A stretch of DNA of 64,000 nucleotides, from the NCBI GenBank assembly GCA_015499995.1, contig JADNRV010000183.1, positions 1 to 64,000 on the forward strand, written 5' to 3'. Below are positions 22,418-35,049 of this stretch, piece after piece. Position 1 is the first letter of the stretch, and every line of letters begins with the position of its first letter. Made by a program: the position numbers and the translations under genes. This stretch comes from Flammula alnicola (Eukaryota; Basidiomycota; Agaricomycetes; Agaricales; Strophariaceae). Under the pieces are notes generated by a model. It saw only the letters and a list, made by a program, of their open reading frames with translations, did no database searches and was not told where the DNA came from.

Positions 22418-23403
22418 GTTCTTCGAAGGATAAATGCGAGAAGAATTAAGAAGGGTGAACCTCACCTCCCCATGCCTGTGTTTCACACAGGACATTGGAT
22501 GGCTCGGTGCCGTACATCCCGAATGTACGTTGCGCGACGAATAGCCCGCATTGTTGTGATAGCACTGCTTGATGTGTAAGTTGCTTTTGAGTCAAATAAA
22601 TGCATATCGGGCCGATAATAATTGCGCTAACCTCTTCCCTTCTCACAGAAGATGCAGACCACTCGTTCGAAGGAGTTAGCAAGATAAAGCAGAGAGCCCT
22701 TTTCCAAGGTGATGGAATGCGATAAAATTCGTGGGTCCTGGGCCTGAGGGTCTGGAACTTGAAACTTAAGAGTCTTCTGGTGCAATTGAGATGGCCGCAA
22801 TGTTGAGAGTGTTCCGTGGGCAGAGTCGCGTCCGTCAGAGCGCAATACGAGGTGGTGTTCAAGAGCAAGACGCGTGAAAAAGCTGATGCGTCATTCAACA
22901 CCCATCCGGCAGTTCGGCGCTGTCACTATCTAGTGTGTTGCCGACCTGCCGTTGTCACAGTGAGATCCGGCATGGCTTTCGGCTAGATTAGATGCGTAGA
23001 TTAGATCCCATCAATTCCACTCTTTGCCTGCGACGCTATACCGCACGGCGAGCTCGACGCGTATCCGAGCGTCTGCTATCCAGTGTCTCAGATTGGAATG
23101 CTCGATTGACATACGCCTGAACCCACCTACATCAAGAATTGTATCTTTCTATCACACGGCGCGAATTTTCAGTGATGAATCGGAACACACCATGCCGAAT
23201 ACCACGAAAGAACACACCTCGACAGCCCTCAGGCGAGCAAGCAATTGATGCCAGGTGAATGGGTGATCTCCCATTTTTTCTGGTCGGGTACATTAAATGA
23301 GAAAAACCAAGATTGAAGAAGTTAAATGGTACATAAATTCTAGGTTCGCCTCCCATATACATCGTACACCACTGTAGTTAAGTAAAAGATACTCGAAATT
23401 TTG

Positions 23404-23586
23404 TCAAGTTGGTTCCATCGAAATGCCAAACCAGCCAGTCTCCTCGAACGTAAGCGCTTCAGAGAGCTTGATGACATTGTCGGCAGCCGCCTCTGGCGGG
23501 AAATGAGGGACGTTAGGAGCGTATTTGGCCATCAACTCGTTGAGACTCTCCGAGAGGTGTTTGCGACCGGCCTGCCAAGAGCGCGT
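23404..23586 (-). pseudogene. C-terminal exon remnant of a second SDR subfamily
   Basis: After an acceptor, the frame reads AGRKHLSESLNELMAKY and AAADNVIKLSEALTFEETGW, then loses phase. The expected end, seen in the sister copy at 35060-35150, is FWHFDGTNLPW. That tail style marks fungal SDRs of the C-factor type. The Rossmann part was not found upstream, so only the terminal exon remains. Confidence 0.5.
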
Positions 23587-23799
23587 GACAAAACATAACG
23601 CTATATTCGTAAAAGCCAATATCGATTGGGGGGAAATACTGTCTCCGATAGTCTACATGAGACAGGAAGAGCTTTCGCTAGGATGGAGAGATCGATCTGA
23701 TTAAGGAAAAGGCCAAGCCTGGCCTTAATACCAGAACACCTCGCCCACGAGGTTGGAGAACGAAGGAACACTAGAAATAAAATAAAACAACATCGACAA

Positions 23800-23960
23800 T
23801 GTGACGGAAAGCCCCGAATCTCCACAAAAAGCAGCCTGGCACCACGTCTACGTCAATACCAAGCCAATGCCCGCAATCTGAAATGTATTCAACTCGCGCA
23901 GAAGGCTAGGGTGGATTCGCTTGCACAGACTGCTTGATAAATGGCTCGACTGTCAAAAGG
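23800..23960. repeat. Dispersed repeat, copy 2 (related to 12,900-13,080)
   Basis: See the shared blocks caactcgcgcaga and gactgcttgat; several indels separate the two copies. Confidence 0.45.
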
Positions 23961-23969
23961 GAGCGGATT

Positions 23970-26900
23970 GCGATAGAAAGCGAGAGAAAAGGATGACTGG
24001 TAAGAACGATTGCTTACTCATTTAATTTCCAAGACATGCCGAGGGTGGACCATTCTCCTTTTCTTTATGCACCCAGACGGAGCATGGTGCATGGAGAAAG
24101 ATACCGCTATATCTTGTCGCTATATGCCGCTCGGATGCAGAAGTGCACGATAGGTACGCACTAAGTTCATAGGTCGTCGAGAGTTCGCCTAGTTCTTTAT
24201 CATCCATTTTTCGCACCTCGGAGGCGGAGACCCATCGCATGAACATGCTGCCTGCAGGCACATGCTAGGGAGTACGTCTGTCGAACCATCACCCCTCGAA
24301 GTATACAAGATAGGGACGAGATGAAGGGTTAAACGGTAGCGATAAGAACCGCATATATTGACGGGCGTCATGAATATCCACGGTTTGCAAAGAGGGAGAC
24401 GGAGCGGCAGGGGTCAAAATTGAACTACTCGCGCGACACCTTCCAAGTGCACATGATAGGGTAAAGCACTAGCCATTAACGTGAAGATCGATGAGGGTTC
24501 CAATAGACCGCTGATTTGCGCAACACGAAAACATTTGGTAGAGGGCGACGGCCAACGAAAAAAAATAATAACAGGAAGGACAAAATTACAGGGATGACGG
24601 ACCTTATTCAATTTGCAAGGGTCACCCATACCCAAAGAAAAACTAGGAGACAGAGACAGCACTGATGAGCGCCATCATGTGGATCCAGCAGACGATGTTA
24701 GCGAGGCAGATAAACGCGATCCTGTTTCGACAGTGGCGTAAAGACCTCGAGCTCAGCTTGACGATCAGTAGACGGAAGCTACGCAGAATATGCCCCTGCT
24801 AGCTCTGCCATTCGACTCAAGAGTGCTGTGATGAGAAAGAGAAGAAAGAACGATGATACTAATAGGCCGAATCTCACAGAAAGGAATCAAACGGAACAGT
24901 CCAGTGTTCTCACGCACAGACCTCGGACTTTCTCAGACTTTCTGTCGCACTCAGTCTTGTCACGGAATGTAACTAGTTAACTAATGGTGCGCTGTACGAA
25001 ACTCATGGAAAACCCATATATATGTATCTAGTACCAACATATCATGAGCGCAACATCCCCAGCCAAAAGGCCTGCTTCGTAACTGCTTGGGAATCGAGGT
25101 CTTCATGGGGGACTGCGTACGGAAAGCGATAACAGCATGGCACGATGCATATTTTACTAGGTCTCGATACGGCGTTCTGGAATCAGCAAAATCCAGACGA
25201 AGGGTGTCCTTCTTGCGGCTGAAGAGACCACACATGGCAGAACAAATAAACGATACGAGAATGCAACAATATGAGAATGAAAATCGCTGTGCCTTGCAGA
25301 AGCAAGAAGAAGCAGGTTTTCGGCGATCTGTCAACTGTCCACCACCAAGCCGGCTACATAAAGTATGTCGCCGACCTAGAGCTATACTCCACTCCGAGCC
25401 TGCGTCGACATCGAGCAGCGGAACCTATGTATAGCGTGGACGGTAACAAAGTCACTGAAAGATCTGCTTCTCTCTGTTGTGCAGGCGCAAGTACCGTGCG
25501 ATGTGAGCGAGGGAATGCAAAGGACAAGTAGAAGGGAGGTAAATCTGGTTCGCTATCGCTTGCACAAGCCAGAAGAAGCAGAGCACGGCAGACACGGGTG
25601 GCTGAACAGTCTACCATCAAGGCCAGCCACATAAGTATGTAATTATAAGGAACCTTAATCAACATACCGAGCCTGCATGCAAGCGGAGCAGCGGTAGGTA
25701 TAAGTTGGACGGTACCAGTATTCCATGCCCTGATGCTCTGCTTCTGGTTGGCATACAGTAGCAAAAATGGGGAGAGAAGCAGAGAGATGAACAGGCGACA
25801 TGAGCGCTCACCACAAGCTCGCTGATAGACAAACCTGACTACAAAGTAGACCGCTAGCTCAGAGAGAGACAATACCTGGAGACGAGGAGGAGAGGGAAGT
25901 ACGAATGCCCAGTGTCTGAATCATGGCTTCCGCTGGGGTATTTATACATTTTCCTATGTTGACTATTGTCCAGTGTGTTTGTCATGCCGATGTGGCCCAT
26001 CTCGAGGTCTTGCATTGTCTGCAACACCCGTTCCCCGAGCCCCATGTCTCTAATTATTATCCTGGTTCTGCGCAATTTTGACCGCTTGGCCCATGCCCTA
26101 CTCATGCAGGGGACAGTGAGGGCCAAGGAAATACAAGATAAGAGTAGGCCGTTACAAATGCTTTACATTATTCCATCCCGGGCCGTCACTTCTAGCTGTG
26201 CATGGTGGCCCGTCGCAGTGGCATGAATTCAAATTTGACTCCACCATGCATAGATTGAATAATCATGATATTTCAACGAAAGCATGTACCTTGTGATAGT
26301 TGTATGAGCCGGAGGGACCCATCCTTTCGCAGCATAGGTAAAAATTCATAGAGGTAGGTGAGAAGGATGACGAGCAGGCATAAAGAGGTGCTGTTGGGCG
26401 AAATGACGGGTCGTGGATACAGCAAATCGATATCCGTTTTCTCCAAGGATTCGCTATTGTGTTAAATTATTTCTGGTTTACCCCAAGGCCGCACCTATAT
26501 TTCAAGTATAAACTACACCAAAAGACGCCATGTACACCTGCACACTCTGAACGCCGGTCTTGACCAACAAGTCATAGACAATTCCACCCAGGTACCCAAT
26601 CGCTCCGTTTAAATCTAAAATCTTGGGCCTCGACTTGCATCTTCATTTTCCCGCTTGTACAAGTGCTCGCATAGATCTCAGTCTGTGTTACATTTTAACA
26701 TGGTCCTCTTCCGTAGCATACGTGTTTCACTGGCAGTATACTGTACTGTATCTAGTACCAAACCCAGCTTTCCGTATGGGACCGCCGCTTGGTAACCACC
26801 TCATCTCACGTCTATAGAACTTGTCTAGAACCCTTCGCACACTAGAATTGTCCGAATTCATAAGCAAGTGCATTGGTCAATGATAACAATCTGCGTCTAA

Positions 26901-26990
26901 GTTACCCTGATTATGGGCGGCAGTTCAGTACCATTGCTAAGCTTTCCCATGTCATATTGGTAATTACGTCTCCGGAAAAAATCCCGCTGA
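23970..26990. other. Gene-poor region with an imperfect ~260-bp tandem repeat
   Basis: No gene supported. About 25275-25440 and 25545-25715 are imperfect copies sharing gaagaagcag, ccaccaagccggct/catcaaggccagcc and gcggaacctatgtat/gcggtaggtataag. A fragment of the SDR1 3' repeat lies near 26625-26690. Short open frames are inconsistent between the repeat copies. Confidence 0.45.
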
Positions 26991-27001
26991 GAATTTTTAC
27001 A

Positions 27002-27008
27002 TATAAAC
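27002..27008 (+). promoter_or_regulatory. TATA-box-like element of SDR3
   Basis: tataaac lies 86 bp upstream of the ATG, in the leader block shared with SDR2 and SDR4. Confidence 0.5.
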
Positions 27009-27087
27009 TGTCGCCTTGCGTCCATTGCCTGCAGCTGCGATTTACGAATCCTTCAACCCTCTGCACTAACTCTAGATCTCGAGCTAC

Positions 27088-28161
27088 ATGTCTTCTTCCA
27101 AAGTATACTTTATTACTGGGGCTAACCGTGGTATAGGTAAGGAACCAAGCAAGTTTCTCTCTTTCGAAGTGCCTAATTGGTCATATCCTAATACTTTGAA
27201 GGTTTGGGCCTCGTGAACGAGCTCGTATCCAAACATCCAGAAACCATCGTCTTTGCCGGTGCCCGTGATCCATCGAAAGCGACCTCTTTAAAGGAACTCG
27301 CGTCCAAGTACCCAGGAAAGGTTGAAATTGTCAAATTTGTTTCCGGGGACGTAGAAGGGAACCGGTCTGTTGCCAAGAAAATCAACGAGAAGTATGGGCA
27401 CGTTGACGTCGTTGTAGCAAATGCAGGTACATCTCCAACGGCCACCTGGTGTTAACCTGTCCACTAATATGTTAACCAGCCATTTCGGGTTACATGGCAC
27501 CGGTGGCAGAGACCTCGGTCGAGGCATTCCGCGAACACTTCGAGGTACGTGATTCAAAAATGCAAATTGCGACTGTAATATGGTCTTGGCTACTTGAATT
27601 AACGTTTTATCACTCAGGTCAATGTTACCGGCGTCCTCGTTCTCTTCCAGGCAGTGTACGAGCTATTGAAAGCGAGCGTCTCTCCTAAGTTTATTCCCAT
27701 CTCGTCCGGTGCAGGGAGCTTCACTGCGTACATGGGTGCCTCTCCCGCATATATGGCCTATGGCGTCAGCAAGGCCGCGCTTAATTGGATGTCCAGAAAA
27801 ATTCACTTCGAGAACGAGTGGCTTAGTGAGTTCACCCCTTACCCATTATATTAAAATTTTACGGTTTATTCATACTCAATCTTTTCTCAGCCTGCTTTCC
27901 GTTGGCTCCAGGCATGGTTGAGACTGATATGGGTGGGTCCTCAGACTTCATTTCGATGGTGGACTTCATGCTCATAACGTTTTATCCCTAGCAAACGCAA
28001 ACTTTGGCCTCGACACAAGTGGCGCACTGGCATCTTTTAAGGGAATGATGGTTACTCCTGCCGTAGCTGGTACTGCGCTCATTAACATTATCGAGGCCTC
28101 TACCCGGGAGAAGGATGGTGGAGAGTTTATTAATGTGGACGGTACAAAGATTCCATGGTAG
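27088..28161 (+). CDS. Short-chain dehydrogenase SDR3
   Basis: Classical SDR of about 250 residues; all motifs are intact: ITGANRGIG, NAG, the catalytic Ser in PISSGAGS, YGVSK, PGMVETDM, and the tail FINVDGTKIPW at 28161. ATG 27088. Six exons, first intron with a normal gtaagg donor, last intron gtgggt...ctag before CAAACGC. All joints keep frame. Likely an NAD(P)H ketoreductase or alcohol dehydrogenase of the cytosol; substrate not predictable. Its 3' flank resembles those of SDR2 and SDR4 to about 28440, where it switches abruptly to Old Yellow Enzyme 5' sequence. Confidence 0.88.
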
Positions 28162-28465
28162 TTTTCAATTTCTTTGGGCGTTCTGGAAAATCAGACTGTT
28201 GAGATTGCCCGGCGTGGTCAAGTTTAGAGCGCAAAACAAATCACCAGTAGCCCCTTAATGTGCGAGGATATTGTAGCTAATGTCTTCGCGATTCAGAGTC
28301 TCTTATGTGTCTTATCAGAAACGAAGTCGATCAGATCCGACTTTACCGTGCAAGAAACGTTATTGTCGTTACGTGCAGGCATTACAAAAGAAATACTGTC
28401 TCATGAGGTGGGGAAATACAAGTGCGAGAACACGCAGTAACGAATACTTCTGGGCACTATGCGAC

Positions 28466-29104
28466 AGAGAATGTAGGGTTTGCGTCCCAACTTTGATTGG
28501 CTAAAACAATTCAGAATGAGCCATGTTCTTCGAAGGATAAATGCGAGAAGAATTAGGAAGGGTGGACCTCACCTCTCCCCATGCCCGTCGACAGATTTCA
28601 TACTTCATTTTTTCACGCAGGACATTGCATGGCTCGGTGCCGTACATCGCGAATGTACACCGCGCGACGAATAGCCCGCATTGTTGTGACAGCAATCCTT
28701 GATGTGTAAGCTGCTTTTGAGTCAATTCAAGTCATATTGGGTCTATAATAAGTGCGCTGACCTCTTCCCCTCTCGATGCAGATCACTCGTTCGAAGGGTT
28801 AGCAAGAGAAGTAAGAGCCCCCTTTTTCAGGGTGAAGGAATGCAATAAAGTTCGTGTGTCCTGTGCCTGAAGCTTAGGAGTCTTCCGGTGCAGGTGAGAC
28901 GGCCGCAATGTCGAGAGTGTTCCGTGGGCGGAGTCCCGTCCGTCAGAGGGCAATAAGGTGCCACGAAAGAATGCACCTCGATAGCCCGCAGGCGAGCAAG
29001 CCAGGTAAATCAGTGATCTCCCACTTTTTCTATCCGGGTGCAATGAACGAGAAAAACCAAGGTTGAAGAAGTCAAATGGTAGATAAAATTTAGGTTCACC
29101 TCCC
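28466..29104 (-). pseudogene. Truncated second copy of the Old Yellow Enzyme 5' end and upstream region
   Basis: Matches 22365-23350, starting with gtttgcgtcccaactttgat. It contains the ATG (28524) and about 18 codons (MAHSELF...), then joins SDR3 3' flank. The gene body is missing, so the breakpoint lies in OYE exon 1. Confidence 0.85.
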
Positions 29105-29113
29105 ATATACATA

Positions 29114-29335
29114 CACGGCGGACATTCAACTGTCAAGTCGGGCCGCCAGTTGTCCTGTTAAGTCATACAGAGGTTACGGGCATGTCATAACCTGTCATGA
29201 CGGTTATGACTTGCCGGTCACAGCGGCCGATGTCACGCTCTCCTGGTTCAACGGATTCTATCGTATTGACTTCAATGCTACTATCTCAATCTACAGGCTT
29301 GATATGCACCTGCTCGCTCTGTAGGCCGAGACTGC
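29114..29335. repeat. Left terminal inverted repeat of the Pack-MULE-like element
   Basis: About 225 bp, >90% identical to the reverse complement of 34795-35020; contains the inner palindrome-like gttatgac/gtcataac motif. Confidence 0.9.
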
Positions 29336-30084
29336 CGCAATATTGCATAATTGAGCGGCAATCTACCGCTGCAGCGGTGCATTTTTTACATAATCTCGTA
29401 AGTACTCTTAGTTTTTCCCTCTCTTTTAGTAAGCTCGTATCATCATAGCAGCGGTGTTTATAAGTATCAGCGGCATTCATTTTTATAGCGAGCTTCCTAC
29501 GTTTGAAGTAAAGCAAGAACTCAACAAAGGCCTACTATTAAATACACAGAAAACATCACAAGAACATTAAAAACAGAAAGGAATGAATCGCAAAACTCGG
29601 CCACTCTTGGGCATACCTCCCCCTCCTCTGTGGTACTTACAAAAAACGACAGTCTATTAAGACGACGATGTCAAAAATGGAACTATAATGCTACATATTA
29701 TTTGCTGTTCATGAAGGCAGAAAAAAGTGAGGAAATCGGTCAAGTAAAAGCGTACGGGCTAGAGCCTAGCATAGGTTTACCAGAGGATAACGACATGGCA
29801 AGATCAATGACAAGATCGAGAGTTGGGAATGAGGGATAGATGTAAGAGTGATTGATAGCGAGATGAGACGAGGAATAAAGGTGTAAGAATGAAGCCGGTC
29901 GTTATGTCGTAGGCATGCATGTGTGCGGCTGCATAAATAGTGGTATCTTCACGTTTGTGATATTGTACAAGTGTTGGTGTTGGTTGCGACAATGGTGGCG
30001 GTAATATATACATAGTGTTGGAGGAGAGGAGAGGTTCACAGGTGGAAGGCACCTACGGCGTCGAGAGTTGGGACGTGCAGGTGA

Positions 30085-30760
30085 TCGTCGTGTCGTGAGG
30101 GCAGATCATAAGCAGGGTCTTGAAGATCTCCTTGATCTTCTTCTCCTCAAGGTATTCAAGTTGATCCTCCTTGAGGAAGAGACGGATCTCAGTACTGCGA
30201 CCAAGAGGGGAGTTGACGGTGTCGGGGGTGATGGTGACTCAAGTACCGCCTGCAGCGGATCCCAAATGTATCATTGTGTTTTGAGATGACTTGGACGTGC
30301 TCAGCAATGAGGTAGGTGGAGCAGAAACCAACACTGAATTGACTGATCATAGAGATATTAGCCCTCAAGCTGAGAGCCTCCATGAAGCCCTAGAAAATGC
30401 GCAAGTGGCGAAGCGCGCAAAAAGTGATGAAAAAACCAACCCTTGTGCCAGATTTCGCGATGGTACCCAGGTTGTTGACCATGTCTGCCTTGGTCATACC
30501 GATAGCGGTATCGCGAATTTGGAGGACCTTGTTCTCCTTGTCAGGAGTGATGTGAATACAGAGGTCTTTCTTGGTATCCAGTTGGGATGGGTCAGTGAAA
30601 GAGGCTTAGCGGATTTTGTCGAGAGCATCAGAGCCGTTGGAGATCAACTCTTGCAGAGAAATCTCCTTGTTTGAGTAGAAAGTGTCTGTACATTAGATTA
30701 GCTATCACAGAACAAAGCAGCCACGCAGCAACCACTTACTGATGATCAAATCTAGTGCAG
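30085..30760 (-). pseudogene. Hsp90 N-terminal fragment with retained introns, captured in the element
   Basis: On the minus strand the Hsp90 ATPase domain is obvious: TFYSNKEI-type start, [52 protein letters not shown], then GFMEALS...[39 protein letters not shown] in shifting frames. Two intron-like gaps at normal sites (before TFYSNKE and before GFMEAL) are kept, so it came from genomic DNA, not mRNA. A TAA interrupts IR/AS at 30606-30608, and a deletion removes part of HND...YIW. It cannot encode a chaperone. Confidence 0.9.
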
Positions 30761-31074
30761 GGTTTGTGGGATGGGGTTGGAACTTCAAGGAAGAAAGTGA
30801 TAAGAAAGTGATAAGAACGACTTGCCAAGGGGGTGCCAGGATTAGAATGCCGGACTGGGGGATGGTTAGTTAGTCCGGCTGCAGGCCCTGAAAACCCAGG
30901 AAGGGTCCAGAAAATGGCATTTTAGGTGTTTTGAGTACATAGAACACATATAAATGTTGTACAAATGATGTGAATTGGAAAGACAAGGTTTTAGAATATA
31001 AAATACTACTACTACTAAGTGCTGATTTCCCAAATAGGGTTGATCAAGGCTCAAGCTTAGTGAATGTCCCGGGT

Positions 31075-31215
31075 AAACCCCGGGTAAAAATTACTGACCC
31101 GTACCCGTACCCGTCTAAACCCGTACCCGTGAGGTAAGGGTACGGGTATCGACGGATAAGGGTCGGGGGTACGACGGGTACGACAGGTCACTGCTGACCC
31201 AACAGTCAACGATAC
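31075..31215. repeat. CCCGTA-rich repeat cluster, left
   Basis: Multiple acccgtacccgt units and their complements. A similar cluster lies at 34115-34210, and ttgatc/caagctt blocks near both point in opposite directions, suggesting subterminal repeats of an older nested element. Confidence 0.5.
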
Positions 31216-31864
31216 CCATGGTTGAGGTAGCGACTAAAAGGGTGAGGTCAGACCTCGCTGATGCACCCAGAACGTCGATTGACGTGAGGGCGATCACCTG
31301 CGAGGATCTATGCAATACCTGAAACAACAGTGATACTACACTGGCGTGTCGTGCATCACTGTGTCATAGGGCACCATGGGGGTCATCGAAAAGGTTTGCG
31401 TGATTGCTATGGTGGTGCCAGTTTCATGAAGCCCATGCTATCCAGAACGGTGAAGGGTGAGTTGGCATGTTATCAGCAGTATGGAGGTCAGACCCTCAGA
31501 TCCTACACGGAAATCGATACAGTGGGTCAGTAGGTCCTCTGTGCAAGCTGAGTGTTCACGCACCTGGCACCTCGTCCTCATCTTGTTGACCTACTACACC
31601 ACATTTCGTCGCTTTACTACACCTCGCAGTTCGAAGATTGTCGTCGTTGTCGTTGGTTGGGGCGGAGGTGGGGTTAGTCGTGGTGTGTTGCGCTATGACG
31701 AACCTAGCACCACATTCCTTGTTGTGTTGCCTGCCTGTGGTCGTCGTCATCATGGCTGGGATTGAGATTGGGAGTGGTGGCGAGAAGTAAGAAGTATCAG
31801 TTGACACATCACGGAATTGGCGGTTGTTTAAACTCCGATGCCGCTCTGCCGACAGCACCATCGT

Positions 31865-32369
31865 AGGACCCCTGAATGTACACTAAGATCCCTAGGTCCA
31901 GGTTCGGATAAAAATTGATATTTTTGGGCGAAATTCCTCATGTCTGTTCGGATAAAAATTGGGATTTTTGGGCGAAATTCCTCATGTCTGTTCGGATAAA
32001 AATTGGGATTTTTTTTGCGAAATGCTACCTCAGAAAATTCGGATAAAAATTGGGTCTTCCGACGGTTGCCTGAGGCCAGTTCGGATAAAAATTGGTGTAC
32101 TGGACCAGCTTCGAACCTAAGACATGGGAGCAAAAGCTGAAATGCAAGTAACCGTTGAGCCATGGAATATTTGACAAAGGCAACGTTAATAATATTGGAA
32201 AGCGCCCGCTGGGCGAAAATTTCCAGGAAACCCAAAAAGGGAAGAAAATTCCGGCTGTTTATAGCCTAATCCGAAATTCGGATAAAAATTGGGTCAAAAT
32301 GGTTTGGATAAAAATCGCGAAATTTGGGCGGTTTGGGATTAGGCATTTTGGTGTACATTCAGGGGTCCT
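31865..32369. mobile_element. Nested 505-bp MITE with 8-bp target duplication
   Basis: The ends are a 19-bp inverted repeat, AGGACCCCTGAATGTACAC, flanked by perfect 8-bp duplicates accatcgt (31857-31864 and 32370-32377). An 8-bp duplication fits hAT- or KDZ-type transposases. No coding potential. The interior is built from ttcggataaaaattg repeats. Confidence 0.9.
31905..32095 (+). repeat. Minisatellite inside the MITE
   Basis: Five ttcggataaaaattg-headed units follow one another. The first two full units are about 43 bp and continue tttttgggcgaaattcctca; later units are shortened. More unit heads occur at about 32276 and 32304. Confidence 0.8.
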
Positions 32370-33149
32370 ACCATCGTACCTGCCTCACGGGTACACCACC
32401 ATTTGTAAAAAATATGATCTCAACAATGCCGAAATTGATAGAGGCCATCACTCATGCGAACACCCCTGCCATACCCAGCCCATGTCGCCAACATCTGATC
32501 CCAAAATTGCTGTCAGGAATATGATCAACAGGTCGGTGCGAGATGGGGATCTACATATGTGTACCAGACATGACCTGTAGACAGATTTTCTCAAAATATG
32601 GGTGAGATCTGTGACCCACACGTTGATTATGTCGCTGACGATCTTTCTTCAAGGTGTCCAAGTTTCTTTCCCTACACGCCATTCGGCGGCGTGGGACAGG
32701 AAAGCCGGTGGTTCGTTTATTTCTTTTTCTGCTTCCTTCCTTCCCGTCTCTTCTCTTTCCTCCGCCTCTCCTCTTTGTGCTCGTCATGTATCGTCAAACC
32801 TTTCGCCATTAACGATGGCACTCTACCAATGTATTATCACCGCTCGTCACTCGTCGCCTTGCTCTGCACCACAAGCTGCATCCATATCAAGTTACCAACG
32901 TACAACGGCAGACTTTCGTCACGGTTTGAGGTTCTCACAGGCTTTTTCGTCTGTTGACAATGCTAATCATAGTAAATCTTTGAATAGGGGGCTCTTGTTG
33001 GCCGTGAGGTTCCCTTTTTCATGCGACAGTGCACGATCGAGAGCCAGCTTCAGCCACCGCGACAGCAGAGTCGTTGCAGCGCCCCCCTTTTCTTCTGTCA
33101 ATGAGGCTTTTGTGGTATGTCCAATATTTTATCTTTTCTTCAGAATGGA

Positions 33150-33620
33150 TTAACTCTTTATGCCGCCAAAGTTCTCCAGCACTGAGGTCAGCATGGAGCT
33201 TCTCCGAGTGCAGTCCATGCTCAAGAAACTCGTAAGTGTGTTATCATATGCTCCATTTTTACTCTGTTCTAACGGTCGGTAAGGTTGGCGTACTCGCATC
33301 GCCACCGTGAAGGACAATATCACTGGGGACGAGTTCAAGGAGTATGCGCGATGGCGACTCGGAGTCGAAATGGGGCGAGGGTGAGGATGCGGTTGACGGA
33401 GCCATCGAGTATGTGCTGTATTTCTTTATATGATGCTTAATGCTCATGTTGGGCCTCGCTTTGTCTATTATAGAGATGCTTAACCCAGATGGCTTCCCAA
33501 CCGGTACCACTGCTACCTTCGAGCGGCTGTTCATCAAGGTCGAGCTCAAGAAAGTTCGTGCCGATGCCAAGGATTGTCCGACGAATGTGACACGGTATGC
33601 CTTCTTGTTCTAACAGACCT
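33150..33620 (+). pseudogene. Possible second captured gene fragment (unidentified)
   Basis: The plus strand shows exon-like pieces: TEVSMELLRVQSMLKKL before a gtaagt donor, RTRIATVKDNITGDEFKEYARW, and NPDGFPTGTTATFERLF with VELKKVRADAKDCP. Frames do not join cleanly. The composition is protein-like and unlike the surrounding repeats, as expected for captured host exons, but I do not recognise the gene. Confidence 0.35.
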
Positions 33621-34114
33621 TAGGTAGGCTCTGCATATGGTTTCATCAGGATCTTTGCCATTTCCTTTCGGGAACTGGATAACATGAATATGGGAGGGGC
33701 CGCGCTTGAGGAAGGTGTCGCTCTGTGAAATCCCCCTCTAGTTCTTTCTTTGTAGATAGCCCTACATACCGTATTTTCAATGAAACCTTTCTTTCTACCA
33801 CAAAACTGTGAGATGGAACAAATACTCAAACCGCCAACCTCCATGATTCTGAATTATAATTTCAATGAAGCACATGTATGTAAATTGTATCACTGGAGCA
33901 TTGCACAGGCCTGAGCAACATATGAGGTCAATGTGAATGCTCATCTGCATCCATTGTGTCACGCCCAGATGGTTTCTATATAGACCTGGCACCAGACTGG
34001 CATTAGGTCCGCGCCGACATGGGACCCATGTTGGCAGGTCGGCCGTACCACATGCGGAAATATGGTGGTCACATCATTGATCCCATATCACACACATCTT
34101 TTTACATTTTGGCG

Positions 34115-34210
34115 GTGTACGGGTTTAATCAGGGTACAGGTTTCCATACCTGTACCCGTACCCCCACTTACCCGCGGCCGATACCCACGCGGGTTCCTGT
34201 ACCCGTGTCG
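34115..34210. repeat. CCCGTA-rich repeat cluster, right
   Basis: Counterpart of 31075-31215: gtacgggttt, tgtacccgtaccccc, cgatacccacgcggg. Confidence 0.5.
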
Positions 34211-34794
34211 ATCACTACTCAAGCTTGAGATCAATCACACAAGAAAATTGTAGCAGAGGCAACTGCCCATGTCTACACCTGTCACCTTTTACCTCCATAT
34301 TTATCTATCGCTTCAAATCCATATGCAACCTGCAGATGAGGTACGGAACCAAATTTCATTCACATTGTAGACAAACACTATCTAGAGTGCAGCAACCATA
34401 CTTATACTATCAATGCTGACAGGATGGTTGACTGTCCAGAATGTTGGGGCAAAGTGAACCTTGGGACTGTGTGCATCTCTAACCATGAAACACCATATTG
34501 GCAGTAATGCATGTGTAAACGCAAAGAGGAAATGAGATAAAGCTGAGGCTGATGCAAAGCCAGAAATGTCAAAAAAGGTGATGTAGTACTACCATATATA
34601 GTATATTGGATCACGTGTATGATTACATAGTTAGTTAGTCCCTCAGCGGTTTGAAAAAATCCAACCCTAGGTCGGATATTTTATTCCTTGCACCCCCTTG
34701 CGACTTGCGCATTAAAAAAAAAAGAAAACGCGTCACTGCTCCTTGATGTATCCTGAAAATTAGTTCTCGAAGAATTTGCAGCAGTCTCGGCCTT

Positions 34795-35020
34795 AGTCTT
34801 ACAGAGCAAGCAGGTGCATATCAAGCCTGTAGATTTAGATAGTAGCACTGAAGTCAATACGAATCTACGATAGAATCCGATGAACCAGGAGACCGTGACA
34901 TCGGCCACTGTGACCGGCAAGTCATAACCTATGTCATGACAGGTTATGACATGCCCGTAACCTCTGTATGACTTAACAGGACAACTGGCGGCCCGACTTG
35001 ACAGTTGAATGTCCGCCGTG
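34795..35020. repeat. Right terminal inverted repeat of the Pack-MULE-like element
   Basis: Reverse complement of 29114-29335; ends in ...gaatgtccgccgtg at 35020. Confidence 0.9.
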
Positions 35021-35049
35021 ATATGCGTATGGCACCGCTGTATTTTAAG

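Larger units (their letters stand above)
29114..35020. mobile_element. 5.9-kb Mutator-like (Pack-MULE type) element carrying a host Hsp90 fragment
   Basis: Terminal inverted repeats of ~225 bp (29114-29335 and 34795-35020) start CACGGCGGACATTC. They are flanked by a degenerate 9-bp duplication: atatacata (29105-29113) and atatgcgta (35021-35029), two transitions apart. Long terminal repeats plus a 9-bp duplication fit Mutator-like elements. The related sequence at 23340-23430 is an empty site: it runs straight from cctcccatatacat into aagtaaaagatactcg. No transposase is visible. The interior holds an Hsp90 gene piece, a nested MITE, CCCGTACC-rich repeats and unrecognised exon-like pieces. Confidence 0.85.

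Noticed and set aside
32602..33153. ORF with MALYQ...ARH resembling the start of mitochondrial ribosomal protein bS6m
   Set aside because: Only about ten residues resemble that family; the rest does not follow it and lies within a transposon interior.
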